Source: Ambrosia x helenae
Taxonomy: Eukaryota > Streptophyta > Magnoliopsida > Asterales > Asteraceae
Direction of reading: 5' to 3'
Length of the DNA: 64,000 nt
NCBI GenBank assembly: GCA_030844895.1
Contig: JAUTDX010000155.1
Coordinates: 248,001-312,000 of the forward strand
This document shows, in pieces, positions 1-11,645 of this stretch. The notes under the pieces are model-generated. The model did no database searches. It was given only the letters and a program-made list of their open reading frames with translations, and was not told the DNA's origin. Position numbers and translations under genes: made by a program. Positions within the stretch are counted from its first letter, which is position 1; the number at the start of each line of letters is the position of its first letter.

Positions 1-1516
1 CTTCGTAGTTGATCTTAGATATCTCATCAGCCCAGAAAAGATACCTAAGTTCGCCATTCACAAGACTATAGTTGAAAAAGAAATTCGGTAAATTCTTCAC
101 TCTGTCATTCAGCTTCTCAATCATCAGTTGTGAGTCTCTCTCACCGATAAACAGCCGAATACTCTTTGCGAAGTTTTTAAAGTCCGCTGGAGTACCCTTC
201 ACATTGTGATGCCCCCCTTTTAAACTAACCTGGATTTTGTGCGCCACTGTTGCCCCTACTTTATTCATGCTAACCTTGTGAATAAATTCCTTTGTCGAAA
301 AATCCAACCTCCGACCAAGTTTTGTAAGGTCCCTATTGTAAATGGGAACAAGCATGTGGTTATGTGCTTCCTCAAAGTGATAGATATCCCATGAAGCAGT
401 TTTCTCACAAAACTTTACCCTAATTGACGCCTTACAATCACAGACCTTGAAAGTTGACTCCCTAACCTTAAGAAACATCTCATCCATTAAGTCAAAATTC
501 TTAGCCTTCCGGGGTTTGCCAGCCTTAGAACACAGGATGTACCTATGGGTTATACTACCATTCTTCCTCTTCACAGTTCCTAACCTAGTCGAAAACCCAA
601 ACTTCTTCGCATATGCCTCATAGAACTCTACAACCTCTTCCCACTGCCTAAAGGTGGTCATCACCTTCCGCTTATCACACTCAGGGACAATTGGTGCCCA
701 GTAACGAGTCCCATTTGGTGTAAACCAGGATGAATATCTACTCTCTACAAAAAAAAAAAAAAAAAAAACAGGTTTTGTACGTGTTTAAAATTTGACTTTA
801 CACCAGTGTAAATAACACATGTTTATGGTTTCAAAGCACATAGATAACTACAAAAATTAAACCACAGAACGTCTTTTTAATCAACTTTACATAAAAAGCT
901 ATTTACAAAAACATCAGCCACACAATTTTTTAAAACATTTCCATGTACAAACAATCATGCTTTCAAAACCAAGGGGAAAAGATATAAACTCAAAATCTTT
1001 AAAAAAACCTCTCAAACCAAGGGAAATGAACCTTTCAAACCTAAAAACTTAAAAAAAATCTTTTCAAACCAAGGGGAAAATGATCTTTTCAACCCTAAAA
1101 AACTTAAAAAAAATATTTTCAAACCAAGGGGAAAATGTTCCTTTCACCCCTAAATCTTAAAAAAAAATACACTGTACACCATGACAAAACACACATACCA
1201 CACACACATTAATAGAACAAAAAAAAACCTTACCTTCATCCTCACCAATACCCTCTTCCTCCAGATTGTTAAGATCCGGCACGTGAGATGACCCCACATC
1301 AACAACAGTCGATTGCACCTCGTTGGAAGACCCAACTTCATCTACAACTTCCTTCCCCTTTCCCTTAGATGTTCCATGGCTTGGGCTGATCATCGAGAGT
1401 GGTTGTGGTTTTCCAGAAAAAAAACGATTCACTATCTCGATATCCTCTGCAGAGAGGAAATTTGTTTGCTCGTTGTTAGGTGTGTTCGTCGCCGTTGTGT
1501 TACGTTTTCCCCTCAT
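1..1516 (-). CDS. FAR1-related protein (MULE-derived), 5' part, two exons
   Basis: FAR1/FRS proteins descend from Mutator-like transposases and act as nuclear transcription factors; some copies are still part of MULE elements. Exon 1 is 1234-1516 (ATG at 1516, MRGKRN start). It ends at a GTAAGG donor. The acceptor follows a long T tract at 745, so exon 2 begins at 744. Exon 1 leaves one base and exon 2 supplies two, so the frame is kept exactly (GAG, Glu). Exon 2 is open to the window edge, about 248 codons without a stop. It holds the FAR1 zinc-cluster domain with CDCKA, WDIYHFEEAHNH and further C/H residues, then the lead-in to the MULE transposase domain (LRYLFWADEISKINYE) just before the edge. 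The transposase/SWIM part lies outside the window. Whether this is a host gene or a transposon gene cannot be told from here. Confidence 0.85.
948..1155 (-). repeat. Intronic minisatellite of the FAR1-related gene
   Basis: Four to five imperfect copies of a unit of roughly 55 bases built on CAAACCAAGGGGAAAATGA followed by an A-rich part lie in the intron. The same array occurs in the duplicated intron at about 4940-5155, so it arose before the duplication. It does not disturb the splice sites. Confidence 0.7.
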
Positions 1517-1590
1517 GATTAGGGTTTTTTGGAATTTTGGTTGTAGCTTGAAGATGATCAGAATTGAGCTTTGTGTGTGTGATGTAAGCG

Positions 1591-1600
1591 TATATATAAT
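1591..1600 (-). promoter_or_regulatory. Possible TATA box of the FAR1-related gene
   Basis: An ATTATATATA stretch lies about 75-85 bases upstream of the chosen ATG on the minus strand. Position and composition suit a TATA box. The same sequence is kept in the duplicated copy near 5571-5583. No other promoter element is obvious. Confidence 0.35.
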
Positions 1601-2404
1601 ATTTGGAACAATAATAATGCAGAGTACACCTTTTGGAGGGAAAAACTTGGTCTTGGGATACACAAAAAGAAGTCAGTCAATTGTACTTCTCTTGTTATAA
1701 TATAACCCACTTAAATTAATTAAAAATGCTTAGGGGTGAATTACCTTAAATACCCTTGTATAATAACAACAAAAGAATAACACATGTCATCTTCTTATTG
1801 GCTACATGGGGTTCTCTAGTTCTTGTATGAAATAGGGGTTTCTAATAGAACCTAATCCTATATATATATATATATATAACCCTCTTTGGTTGTACAAACA
1901 GATTTAGACCCAGGTTTGGGTGTTTGACGGGTTCGAACCCAAACTAATTATAGAAACTAAGTCAACATAGTGTGTCGGGTTAGCTGGGTCCAACTTCTCA
2001 TGAATATTAGGGGGAAGGGGCACTACCATATGTATTTTCTCACTTAACTGATTTTAACAAATCCTGCACTACCACACCACTTCACTGATTTACTTCACTA
2101 AATCACTTTTTTTTTGGAGGCAACACTTAACTGATTCACTGCACTGAAATCTTTATTTTTTAGTTTTCTTTTTTTTTAATTACCGTTTTTTAAAAAAATG
2201 AATGTTTGAAGTTAAAGAACCGTTTGTAAAACTTAGAAAATTAAACTATTCCATTAAATTTAAATTTTTTTTACAAGAAACATCAAATAAAATAAACATA
2301 CAAACGCTTCATGCCTTCATCCTACTCATCGCCTTCATCATCCTCATTGCCTTCAACCCAATAACGGTCCCATTCATATTTCACCGCGATTTCTTCTTTA
2401 CGTT
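1601..2404. other. Upstream region with no gene seen
   Basis: AT-rich DNA between the FAR1 exon 1 and the end of the Harbinger-type pseudogene. It has a TA microsatellite near 1860-1878 and poly-T tracts. The long plus-strand frame at 2202-2924 is only the reverse of the pseudogene's coding strand. Confidence 0.6.
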
Positions 2405-3739
2405 TCAAAACCAACTCCAGGATTTACCTTTTAGGTGGTCGTGCGGTTTTGAATACATATTAAAGTCATGGTCATATTGCCTTTGTCTCAACAAATCGCG
2501 TTGTTCCTCTAAAAACCCTAAAGTTCTTACGCCTTGTTGTGATTGTAGGGTGACCAACTGGTTCAGTTTTTCTTCTTTCATCGCTCGGTATGACCCAAAT
2601 TCGTCAACCCAGGATGATTTTCTTGAAGACTCGGCGGCGACGGCTTTCTTATTTTTTTCGTTTGGGCCTCGGTGGGTTGGTATCTTTATTGAGATCCTGC
2701 ATGTGGCTAGTGGGGGTGGTCTCGTCCGATGTGGAAAAGGCAGTTCTGCTTTCCGAAGACTTCTGTCTCTTGTCAGAATGACTATCGGGCGGTTCTTCAC
2801 CCATCAACACTTTCTTTTTCCACTTGTCGTGATCTTTTACAATCTCGCATGCCGCTTGATGATTAAAACCGGAAGGATGACTTTTTTTTTTGTAATCGTT
2901 CAACGCAGTTTGCATGACGTTTAGATCACTACATCCACTCCTTCGTAGGCGCTCCTATATAATTAAATAAAACTGTAAATTAAATATAATTTACACAAAT
3001 TTGTATAATTAAATAAACGGTAAGTTAAATATATAATAATTGTTACCGCTTGTTGATGAAGGCCATTAAACGCATTCATTTGTGGGTTCACGGCGGTCCA
3101 TTTATAAGTAATTTGATCAACTGTTTGGGTGGATCCTCCCAACAGTGCCGCGTAATGTTTTTGGACCGCCTTCAAAAAACTTCCCTTGCTTCTTTGGTTA
3201 CTCTTCTCCCTGTTCTCCGACACATAGCACCAAGCTTTTGCCAAAGCAATCTCTTGTGCCGTATTCCACTTCACAGCTTTTGTTCGCTTTGCATATTTCT
3301 TTTCCCCTGCATCAACTTCTACAACTTGATCTTGAACTTCAATTTCAAGCGCCTCCTCCCCGTCATCGCCTAGTTGTTCATCTCCATGTTCCTACAACTG
3401 TATCTCTGGCACAGTTTCTTCCGCGTCATCATCAGAGTCATGTAGGTTAAGCTCGAAGTCGTCTAGTTAGGATGTTGTTAATTGAGGCGGCGTAAAATAT
3501 TGTGGATACAAAATGGGTTGTTTGCTTTGTGGGAATTGTTGGAATTGTGGGTATTGTGAGTAAAACGGTTGTTGTTGGGGTTGGGTTTTTGGAAAATTGA
3601 TCACGGGCCTATAGCTTTAAACCGTACCCGATGTCAAACCCAAACCCGAACCTCTGCCTCGACTACTAGAACCCCCAACTTTAGATTTCGAGGTTCCCCT
3701 CCCACCTTTCGAAACACTCTTTGATTTCCTTGGATCCAT
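2405..3739 (-). pseudogene. PIF/Harbinger ORF1-type Myb/SANT (NAM-associated) pseudogene, copy 1
   Basis: Members of this family are often annotated as GST T3-like or NAM-associated. They are the DNA-binding partner encoded by PIF/Harbinger transposons, which works with a separate DDE transposase. The start (MDPRKSKS) is at 3739. A low-complexity Gly/Ser/Arg then Gln/Pro region leads to an acidic stretch and a trihelix-like SANT domain (KWNTAQEIALAKAWCYVSE, then YKWTAVNPQMNAF). A 92-base intron (2955-3046) splits it with the frame kept, followed by the CSDLNVMQTALNDYKK and HDKWKK parts and a Lys/Glu-rich C-terminus ending SWSWF. It is broken by at least three in-frame stops in the N-terminal third, also present in copy 2, and by a one-base insertion in a T run near 2650 that copy 2 lacks. 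No Harbinger transposase is seen nearby. Confidence 0.72.
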
Positions 3740-4706
3740 TTGTTTTGTTTGTATTTTAGTTAATCTAGTTGTTTGTTTGTGTTTTAGTTAATCTAGTTGC
3801 TTGTTTGTTTTTTTTATTTAAACTGTCCCCATTTTTATGCCATTTGAAAATAACGGTCAAAAAATTGTTACCGTTTTACATAAAATTAATTCAAACGGTC
3901 AAAAAAGTAATAAAATAAATACTAAAATTTGACCGTTGCAATTATTATTAATAGTTACCAGCCCGTTAACTAGAACCAACAAATGGTTCACGGGACCCCT
4001 ACCAGCACAGGTGGCGGCGGTGTTACCGTGTTGGTAGTGGGGTACCCGTGAGCTTTTCTGGTGGCGCCCCGTCCCTCCTTATCGGGTCTTGGGTTCCATA
4101 ACTGAAAAGGGTATGGGTTGAATATCTAAAAAGGTTAGGTTCTTTAGGCAGGAAATAATATGTGTTGTTTGTAGATGGCCGACCGACTACCGGAATCAAT
4201 GAAGGGTGACTAGCGAGGGAGTCCGGTGGTCTACTATTTGGGTGAGAGGGATGACCGGAGATGGGATGACATTACTGTAACTATGGTGGGTGTTATATTT
4301 TCGGCACAGGAATATGAGGAGCAAGGCCGGCCCTGAAAATTCAGGTGCCCGAGCTGACCGGCAAAAATTTTGCCCCTTAGCATTGGTTTTAGGCCTTAAC
4401 GAAATAAAGGATTTCAACTATTTTTTAAGCTACAATTAAAGGAATATCAAATTGATAGATCAAATTTTATTTCACACTTAAGTTGTAGTCTAACAAATTC
4501 TCTTGGGGGAGGTTGGGAGTTCAAATCCCACAAAGGGTGAAAATATAAATGGGTGAGAGTTTGGCAATTAATTTTTTTTTTTGTTTAATAACAAAAATAA
4601 ATATTAAAAAGGAAGTAAAAACCAACTGGTAAAAAGCAAAAACAACTTAGTGTGACACCTCTTCATTTCATCTTTTTCATCCTCTCTAGTCCTATACTCA
4701 TTAATG
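3740..4706. other. Intergenic part of unit 1, no gene seen
   Basis: It contains two copies of a TTAGTTAATCTAGTTG repeat (about 3765-3800), poly-T tracts and a GC-richer block (3960-4420) that recurs in unit 2. The short minus-strand frame at 4196-4417 looks like non-coding repeat. I could not assign it to a named element. Confidence 0.5.
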
Positions 4707-5217
4707 AGGATGAATATCTACTCTCTACAAAAAAAAAAAAAAAAAATACAGGTTCTGTACGTGTTTAAAATTTGACTTTACAGCGGTGTAAATAACACAT
4801 GTTTATGGTTTCAAAGCACATAGATAACTACAAAAATTAAACCACAGTTTTGAACGTCTTTTTAATCAACTTTACATAAAAAGCTATTTACAAAAACATC
4901 AGCCATACAATTTTTTAAAACATTTCCATGTACAAACAATCATGCTTTCAAAACCAAGGGGAAAAGATATAAACTCAAAATCTTTAAAAAAAACCTCTCA
5001 AACCAAGGGAAAATGAACCTTTCAAACCGAAAAACTTAAAAAAAAAACTTTTCAAACCAAGGGGAAAATGATCCTTTCAACCCTAAAAACTTAAAAAAAA
5101 TCTTTTCAAACCAAGGGGAAAATGATCCTTTCACCCTAAATCTTAAAAAAATACACTGTACACCATGACAAAACACACATACCACACACACATTAATAGA
5201 ACAAAAAAAAACCTTAC

Positions 5218-5499
5218 CTTCATCCTCACCAACACCCTCTTCCTCCGGATTGTTAAGATCCGGCACGTGAGATGACCCCACATCAACAACAATCGACTGC
5301 ACCTCATTGGAAGACCCAACTTCATCTACAACTTCCTTCCCCTTTCCCTTAGATGTTCCATGGCTTGGGCTGATCATCGAGAGTGGTTGTGGTTTTCCTT
5401 AAAAAAACGATTCACTATCTCAATATCCTCTGCAGAGAGGAAATCTGTTTGCTCGTTGTTAGGTGTGTTCGTCGCCGTTGTGTTACGTTTTCCCCTCAT
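5218..5499 (-). pseudogene. Duplicated FAR1-related exon 1 (broken)
   Basis: Copy of exon 1 with the same MRGKRN start and the same GTAAGG donor. It is one base shorter than the first copy because of a deletion in the A/T run near 5401, which shifts the frame after the RFF residues. Only about 18 bases of exon 2 were carried along (4707-4724), so no FAR1 body is available to it. It is therefore a fragment created by the tandem duplication. Confidence 0.8.
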
Positions 5500-8254
5500 G
5501 ATTAGGTTTTTTGGAATTTTGGTTGTAGCTTGAAGATGATTAGAATGGAGCTTTGTGTGTGTGATATAAGCGTATATATAATATGTGGAACAATAATAAT
5601 GCAGAGTGCACCTTTTGGAGAGAAAACTTCGTCTTGGGATACACAAAAAGAAGTCAGTCAATTGTACTTCTCTTATTATAATATAACCCACTTAAATTAA
5701 TTAAAAATGCTTAGGGGTGAATTACCTTAAATACCCTTGTATAATAACAACAAAAGAATAACACATGTCATTTTCTTATTGGCTACATGGGGTTCTCTAG
5801 TTCTTGCATGAAATGGGGGTTTCTAATAGAACCTAATCCTATATATATATATATATATAACCTCCTTTGGGTGTACAAACAGATTTAGACCCAGGTTTGG
5901 GTGTTTGACGGGTTCGAACCCAAACTGATTATAGAAACTAAGTCAACATAGTGTGTCGGGTTAGCTGGGTCCAACTTCTCATGAATATTAGGGGGAAGGG
6001 GCACTACCATATGTATTTTCTCACTTAACTGATTTTAACAAATCCTGCACTACCACACCACTTCACTGATTTACTTCACTAAATCACTTTTTTTTGGAGG
6101 CAACACTTAACTGATTCACTGCACTGAAATCTTTATTTTTTAGTTTTCTTCTTTTTACTTACCGTTTTTTTTTAAAAATGACCGTTTGAAGTTAAAGAAC
6201 CATTTGTAAAACTTAGAAAATTAAACTATTCCATTAAATTTAAAAAAAATTACAAGAAACATCAACTAAAATAAACATACAAACGCTTCATCCTACTCAT
6301 CGCCTTCATCATCCTCATTGCCTTCAACCCAATAACGGTCCCATTCGTATTTCGCCGCGATTTCTTCTTTACGTTTCAAAACCAACTCCAGGATTTACCT
6401 TTGAGGTGGTCGTGCGGTTTTGAATACATATTCAAGTCATGGTCATATTGCCTTTGTCTCAACAAATAGCGTTGTTCCTCTAAAAACCCTAAACTTTTTA
6501 CGCCTTGTTGAGATTGTAGGGTGACCAACTGGTTCAGTTTTTCTTCTTTCATCGCTCGGTATGACCCAAATTCGTCAACCCCGGATGATGTTCTTGAAGA
6601 TTTGGTGGCGACGGCTTTCTTATTTTTTCGTTTGGGCCTCGGTGGGTTGGTATCTTTATTGAGATCCTGCATGTGGCTAGTGGGGGTGGTCTCGTCCGAT
6701 GTGGAAAAGGCAGTTCTGCTTTCCGAAGACTTCTGTTTCTTGTCGGAATGACTATCGGACGGTTCTTGTAACACCCCAACCGATAGCGGAAACATCGGGA
6801 TGTCACGTATTGATTATTGTTCAGTAGCTCATGGTAAATAATAAATTTCAATAATTGATTTAATTACATTTTATACAATTGCTCTACAAGAATTCGTACA
6901 TCAAAATGAATAATACTAAGTACACATCTTCAAGCAAGCTATAACCTGAAACATGTTAAGTTTGAAAATATTTTGGGTCAACAAAAGTTGGTGAGAATAC
7001 ATAGGTTTTCGAATATAATAGATAACAATAGTTTGTACAACAATCACAGTTGTATAATGATAGAGTATGAGACCGACATGTAACAATGCGTCTTTTGTAC
7101 AATCAAACCTTGTGTCGACTGAGACCTAATTTGCAAGTTAGTAAAAGTGTAACTGTTATCGATCATCCCTGAATTTATGCGGGGGGATGGGTTTGTCAGA
7201 CCTATAGCGCTATAATCTAAACAGGCGGCTTGATCAATGTTAATGATTGTACTGTGTTTTTTGTTACAGTCAAATGATAGAATGAGTAAATGATAGTGTA
7301 ATTGAATCACAAGTTTCAACAATGTAAGAATGAGTAAATGATAGTGTATAATGTGTTTAAACATGTTTCACCCCAAAATGTAAAACAGAAAAATGGGCTA
7401 TGAAATGGGCTATGTAAACTCACCTTAGTGTTAGAATGAAGACCCTTGTTATATGTAAATGTGGCTCGTGTGTATCCAAATATCACCCTATTTCAAGGTA
7501 ATAAATAAGTTTTGGGGAAAACTTAATAAATCTAAGTTTTCTAGTCTAAAATGTGCTAGGGTTCCTAATTTGGGGATTGACAATTGATTTATGATTAAAT
7601 TTGAATAATTTAAATAAATAAAGAACGAATTAGTGAAAATGTTTTCTGACCAATATTATCTAAAAGTAGTTGAATTATAATGTAATAAATGTAAAAATAA
7701 TTTTTATAAAATTATTTTCTTAATTAATGAATATTTATATATTAATAATTATTTGACAAAATGTAGACTTAATATTTAAAAATATTAAAATTTATAAATT
7801 TCGAATCAAAAATTTATATTTCTGATCTAAATGATTAATAATAATTTATGTGAAATTTTAATGAAAAAATAATGAAAAATGAATTTATTATGATTTATTT
7901 ATGATTAAAATAACAAAAATCAATTAAAAATGTTAAATAAATGATTTTTCAGAAATAAAAATCATTTCTGGAATGTTTATTGTTTTATAAGTTTAGGATA
8001 AGTTTTGTGGAATTTTATAAAATCGTTTTGATATTTTTATAGAATTTTATAATTATAATAGAATAAACTTGTAATATTTATTATATATAATAAATAAAAG
8101 ATTTTTGAAAAACTAAAAATTGGATAATAAAGTTTATCATTTGAATAACATAAAATAAATTTTGTAGAATTTATAAAGCATTTTTAGTATTTTAAATCTA
8201 TTTTTAAAAATAATAATGAATATATAAGTAATAAAGGTTTAAAAAAAGGTTGCA

Positions 8255-8500
8255 TATGGTAAGGATCGAACCCGCGTCAAACCCGGGTCAGGGTTTTAAA
8301 TCACAAGCCCAGACCAGTTGGTCTGGACCCTGAGAACGAACTAGTTTGATTCCAAATAATTATAAAGGTTACTTGATTAATAAAATGAATGTTTATTATA
8401 TGGAATCAAATAAAAAAAACGTTGGGGCCGGATTCGAACCCAAGGCCGACGGTTCAACAACACATGACCCAACCACATGTTCTAGATCAGGTTGTTGTTG
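8255..8500 (-). other. tRNA-like B-box segments inside the solo LTR
   Basis: Two stretches (about 8262-8340 and 8424-8495) read on the minus strand as tRNA-like, with B-box-type GGGTTCGATCC and GGGTTCGAATCC preceded by A-box-like bases. They cannot fold into a full tRNA by eye. A third one lies in the opposite direction at about 9091-9163 (GCGCAGTTGGTAAGGCATG, then GGTTCGAGTC). Confidence 0.45.
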
Positions 8501-9335
8501 TCAAATCGTTTTCAGAAGCTTTTAAATCAACCTAACCTGGTATCATCTTCCCCAAAAATTAACTAAGAACCCTAGAGTTTCTAATTGACAAAATTACCAA
8601 CTGATAACCCCGAATTCATGGGGTTATTAATCGGAACACATCAAAGAATGAAAACACTAGTTTGATTGAAACATACCGGACTCGAGGGACTTCAATTCGC
8701 CGGTCAAAGAAAATTTCAAAACTCGAACGATTGCACGAAATAATAACAAAGAGCAGTAACAATTTAAGGTGGGAATGTGTTTTTCGGCACTCTTAGTCAC
8801 AATCCAAGGATTTAATTTATAGTATTACGTCTGTAATGGCGAATTAGGAAGGTTGACCCATTCGAAGTAAATCATGCGATTAGATCTATAATTGGTATGT
8901 ATTAATGCGTTTTTGGCGTGGAGAAAACGCGTGTGATCTGTCCATTAACGAATTACCATAACAAGATTCGTAATGGCGCGTGATTTCAGCAGAATTGAAG
9001 ACGGATTGGCCATGATTGACTTTGTTGGTTGACCATGGTAATCAAAAAAGTGTTATATTAAAAACGTGTGGGATGTTATCACTAAAAGACTTGCAGCGCA
9101 GTTGGTAAGGCATGTGGGGTTTAAGGTGGAAGGATCCAGGTTCGAGTCTGGTCCCATCATTAATTTTTTTTTAAGCAGCAAGGTGTAGAAGGGGGGTTTG
9201 GGCATACAGGAGGGCTGTTTGGGCTGGGGTTAGTTTGTTGTGATTGTGGGCTCCGAGAATTATAGGTAGGAATAAGGCTTGGTTTGGTCAAGAGAATTTT
9301 GACAAAACACTAATAAGTAAAAAAAAAAAAAAAAT

Positions 9336-9368
9336 CTTATTATTATTATTATTATTATTATTATACAT

Positions 9369-9402
<34 letters not shown>
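9336..9402. repeat. TTA and TA microsatellites
   Basis: About nine TTA repeats are followed by about fifteen TA repeats inside the solo LTR. Confidence 0.9.
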
Positions 9403-9405
<3 letters not shown>

Positions 9406-11427
9406 TTGTGAATTAGGGAAAATAAAGACTTAGCCACATTTGTATAAAATTAAAGATGTATAAAATGGGGGGTTTTTATGTATTAAAATTTGGGGAAAAT
9501 TTTGCGATGTTACAGTTCTTCACCCATCAACACTTTCTTTTTCCACTTGTCGTGATCTTTTACAATCTCGCATGCCGCTTGATGATTAAAACCGGAAGGA
9601 TGACTTTTTTTTTTGTAATCGTTCAACGCAGTTTGCATGACGTTTAGATCACTACATCCACTCCTTCGTAGGCGCTCCTATATAATTAAATAAAACTGTA
9701 AATTAAATATAATTTAGAAAAAATTGTATAATTAAATAAACGGTAAGTTAAATATATCATAATTGTTACCGCTTGTTGATGAAGGCCATTAAACGCATTC
9801 ATTTGTGGGTTCACGGCGGTCCATTTATAAGTAATTTGATCAACTGTTTGGGTGGATCCCCCCAACAGTGCCGCGTAATGTTTTTGGACCGCCTTCAAAA
9901 AAACTTCCCTTGCTTCTTTGGTTACTCTTCTCCCTGTTCTCCGACACATAGCACAAAGCTTTTGCCAAAGCAATCTCTTGTGCCGTATTCCACTTCACAG
10001 CTTTTGTTCGCTTTGCATATTTCTTTTCCCCTGCATCAACTTCTACAACTTGATCTTCAACTTCAATTTCAAGCGCCTCCTCCCCGTCATCGCCTAATTG
10101 TTCATCTCCATGTTCCTACAACTGTGTCTCTGGCACAGTTTCTTCCGCGTCATCATCAGAGTCATGTAGGTTAAGCTCGAAGTCGTCTAGTTAGGATGTT
10201 GTTAATTGAGGCGGCGTAAAATATTGTGGATACAAAATGGGTTGTTTGCTTTGTGGGAATTGTTGGAATTGTGGGTATTGTGAGTAAAACGGTTGTTGTT
10301 GGGGTTGGGTTTGTGGAAAATTGATCACGGGCCTATAGCTTTAAACCGTACCCGATGTCAAACCCAAACCCGAACCTCTGCCTCGACTACTAGAACCCCC
10401 AACTTTAGATTTCGAGGTTCCCCTCCCACCTTTCGAAACACTCTTTGATTTCCTTGGATCCATTTGTCTTGTTTGTGTATTAGTTAATCTAGTTGTTTGT
10501 TTGTGTTTTAGTTAATCTAGTTGCTTGTTTGTGTTTTTTTTTATTTAAACCGTCCCCATTTTTATGCCATGTGAAAATAACGGCCAAAAAATTGTTACCC
10601 TTTTACATTAAATTAATTCAAACCGTCAAAAAAGTAATAAAATAAATACTAAAATTTGACCGTTGCAATTATTATTAATAGTTACCAGCCCGTTAACTAG
10701 AACCAGCAAATGGTTCACGGGACCCCTACCAGCACAGGTGGCGGCGGTGTTACCGTGTTGGTAGTGGGGTATCCGTGAGCTTTTCTGGTGGCGCCCGTCC
10801 CCCTTATCGGGTCTTGGGTTCCATAACTAAAAAGGGTATTGGTTGAATATCTAAAAAGGTTAGGTTCTTTAGGCAGGAAATAATATGTATTGTTTGTAGA
10901 TAGCCGGCCGACTACCGGAATCAATGAAGGGTGACCAGCGAGGGAGTCCGGTGGTCTACTATTTGGGTGAGAGGGATGACCGGAGATGGGATGACATTAC
11001 TGTAACTATGGTGGGTGTTATATTGTCGGCACAGGAAGATGAGGAGCAAGGCCGACCCTGAAAATTCAGGTGCCCGAGCTGAGCTGCAAAAATTTTGCCC
11101 CTTAGCATTGGTTTTAGGCCTTAACGAAATAAAGGATTTCAACTATTTTTTAAGCTACAATTAAAGGAATATCAAATTGATAGATCAAAATTTATTTCAC
11201 ACTTAGGTTGTAGTCTAACAAATTCTCTTGGGGGAGATTGGGAGTTCAAATCCCACAACGGGTGAAAATATAAATGGGTGAGAGTTTGGCAATTAATTTT
11301 TTTTGTTTAATAAAAAAAATAAAAGTTAAAAAGGAAGTAAAACCCAACTGGTAAAAAGCAAAAACAACTTAGCGTGACACCTCTTCATTTCATCTTTTTC
11401 ATCCTCTCTAGTCCTACACTCATTAAT

Positions 11428-11645
11428 AAACCTGCAGTTTTTTTTTTCAAACCATTTCATTTTCATCTTTAATTTTTAACCTCTCTTAACATTTCTTTAC
11501 TTTCTGTTTTACATAAACTACCTTTACTTTGATTAATACTTGATTAACAATTTTGGGGCTTAAACACACAAAAATCCATCAAATTAAGGACATCACTATT
11601 AACAAAACTTGGATTGCTGAAGGATCAATGTGCTCCCGAGAAATT
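11428..11645. other. Flank between duplication and gag-only element
   Basis: AT-rich DNA. The last 40 or so bases (from about 11608) read as an open coding-like stretch that continues beyond the inserted element at 18863. The terminal AAATT (11641-11645) is the left TSD. Confidence 0.5.

Larger units (their letters stand above)
727..4706. repeat. Tandem segmental duplication, unit 1 (about 3.98 kb)
   Basis: From AGGATGAATATC at 727 the sequence is repeated nearly base for base from 4707. Unit 1 ends in CATTAATG at 4706, next to the start of unit 2. It contains the first bases of FAR1 exon 2, the intron, exon 1, the promoter side and the Harbinger ORF1-type pseudogene. The copies differ by scattered substitutions and small indels. 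Confidence 0.92.
6767..9514 (-). mobile_element. Solo LTR of a Ty3/Gypsy element (2,748 bp)
   Basis: Begins TGTAACACCCCAACCGAT and ends GATGTTACA (TG...CA), flanked by GTTCT on both sides (6762-6766 and 9515-9519). Unit 1 of the duplication shows the empty site. The start is shared with the LTRs of the gag-only element at 11646, so it is the same family. The orientation is inferred from that element. No internal region remains, so LTR-LTR recombination probably removed it. The AT-rich interior has no gene. Confidence 0.92.
6376..10463 (-). pseudogene. PIF/Harbinger ORF1-type pseudogene, copy 2, split by a solo LTR
   Basis: Second copy of the Myb/SANT NAM-associated pseudogene, start at 10463 and stop at 6376. 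The 92-base intron is kept at 9678-9769. The N-terminal stops are the same as in copy 1, so the gene was dead before the duplication. Its C-terminal part reads through where copy 1 has a frameshift. The solo LTR at 6767-9514 separates the C-terminal 130 or so codons from the rest. Confidence 0.72.
4707..11427. repeat. Tandem segmental duplication, unit 2 with solo-LTR insertion
   Basis: This is the second copy of the unit that starts at 727. Without the 2,748-base solo LTR and its extra 5-base TSD it is about 3.97 kb, matching unit 1. It ends at CATTAAT (11427), where unit 1 joins unit 2 but here continues into unrelated sequence. Confidence 0.92.

Noticed and set aside
2202..2924. 240-codon plus-strand frame
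   Set aside because: It is antisense to the Harbinger ORF1-type pseudogene and has no protein features.
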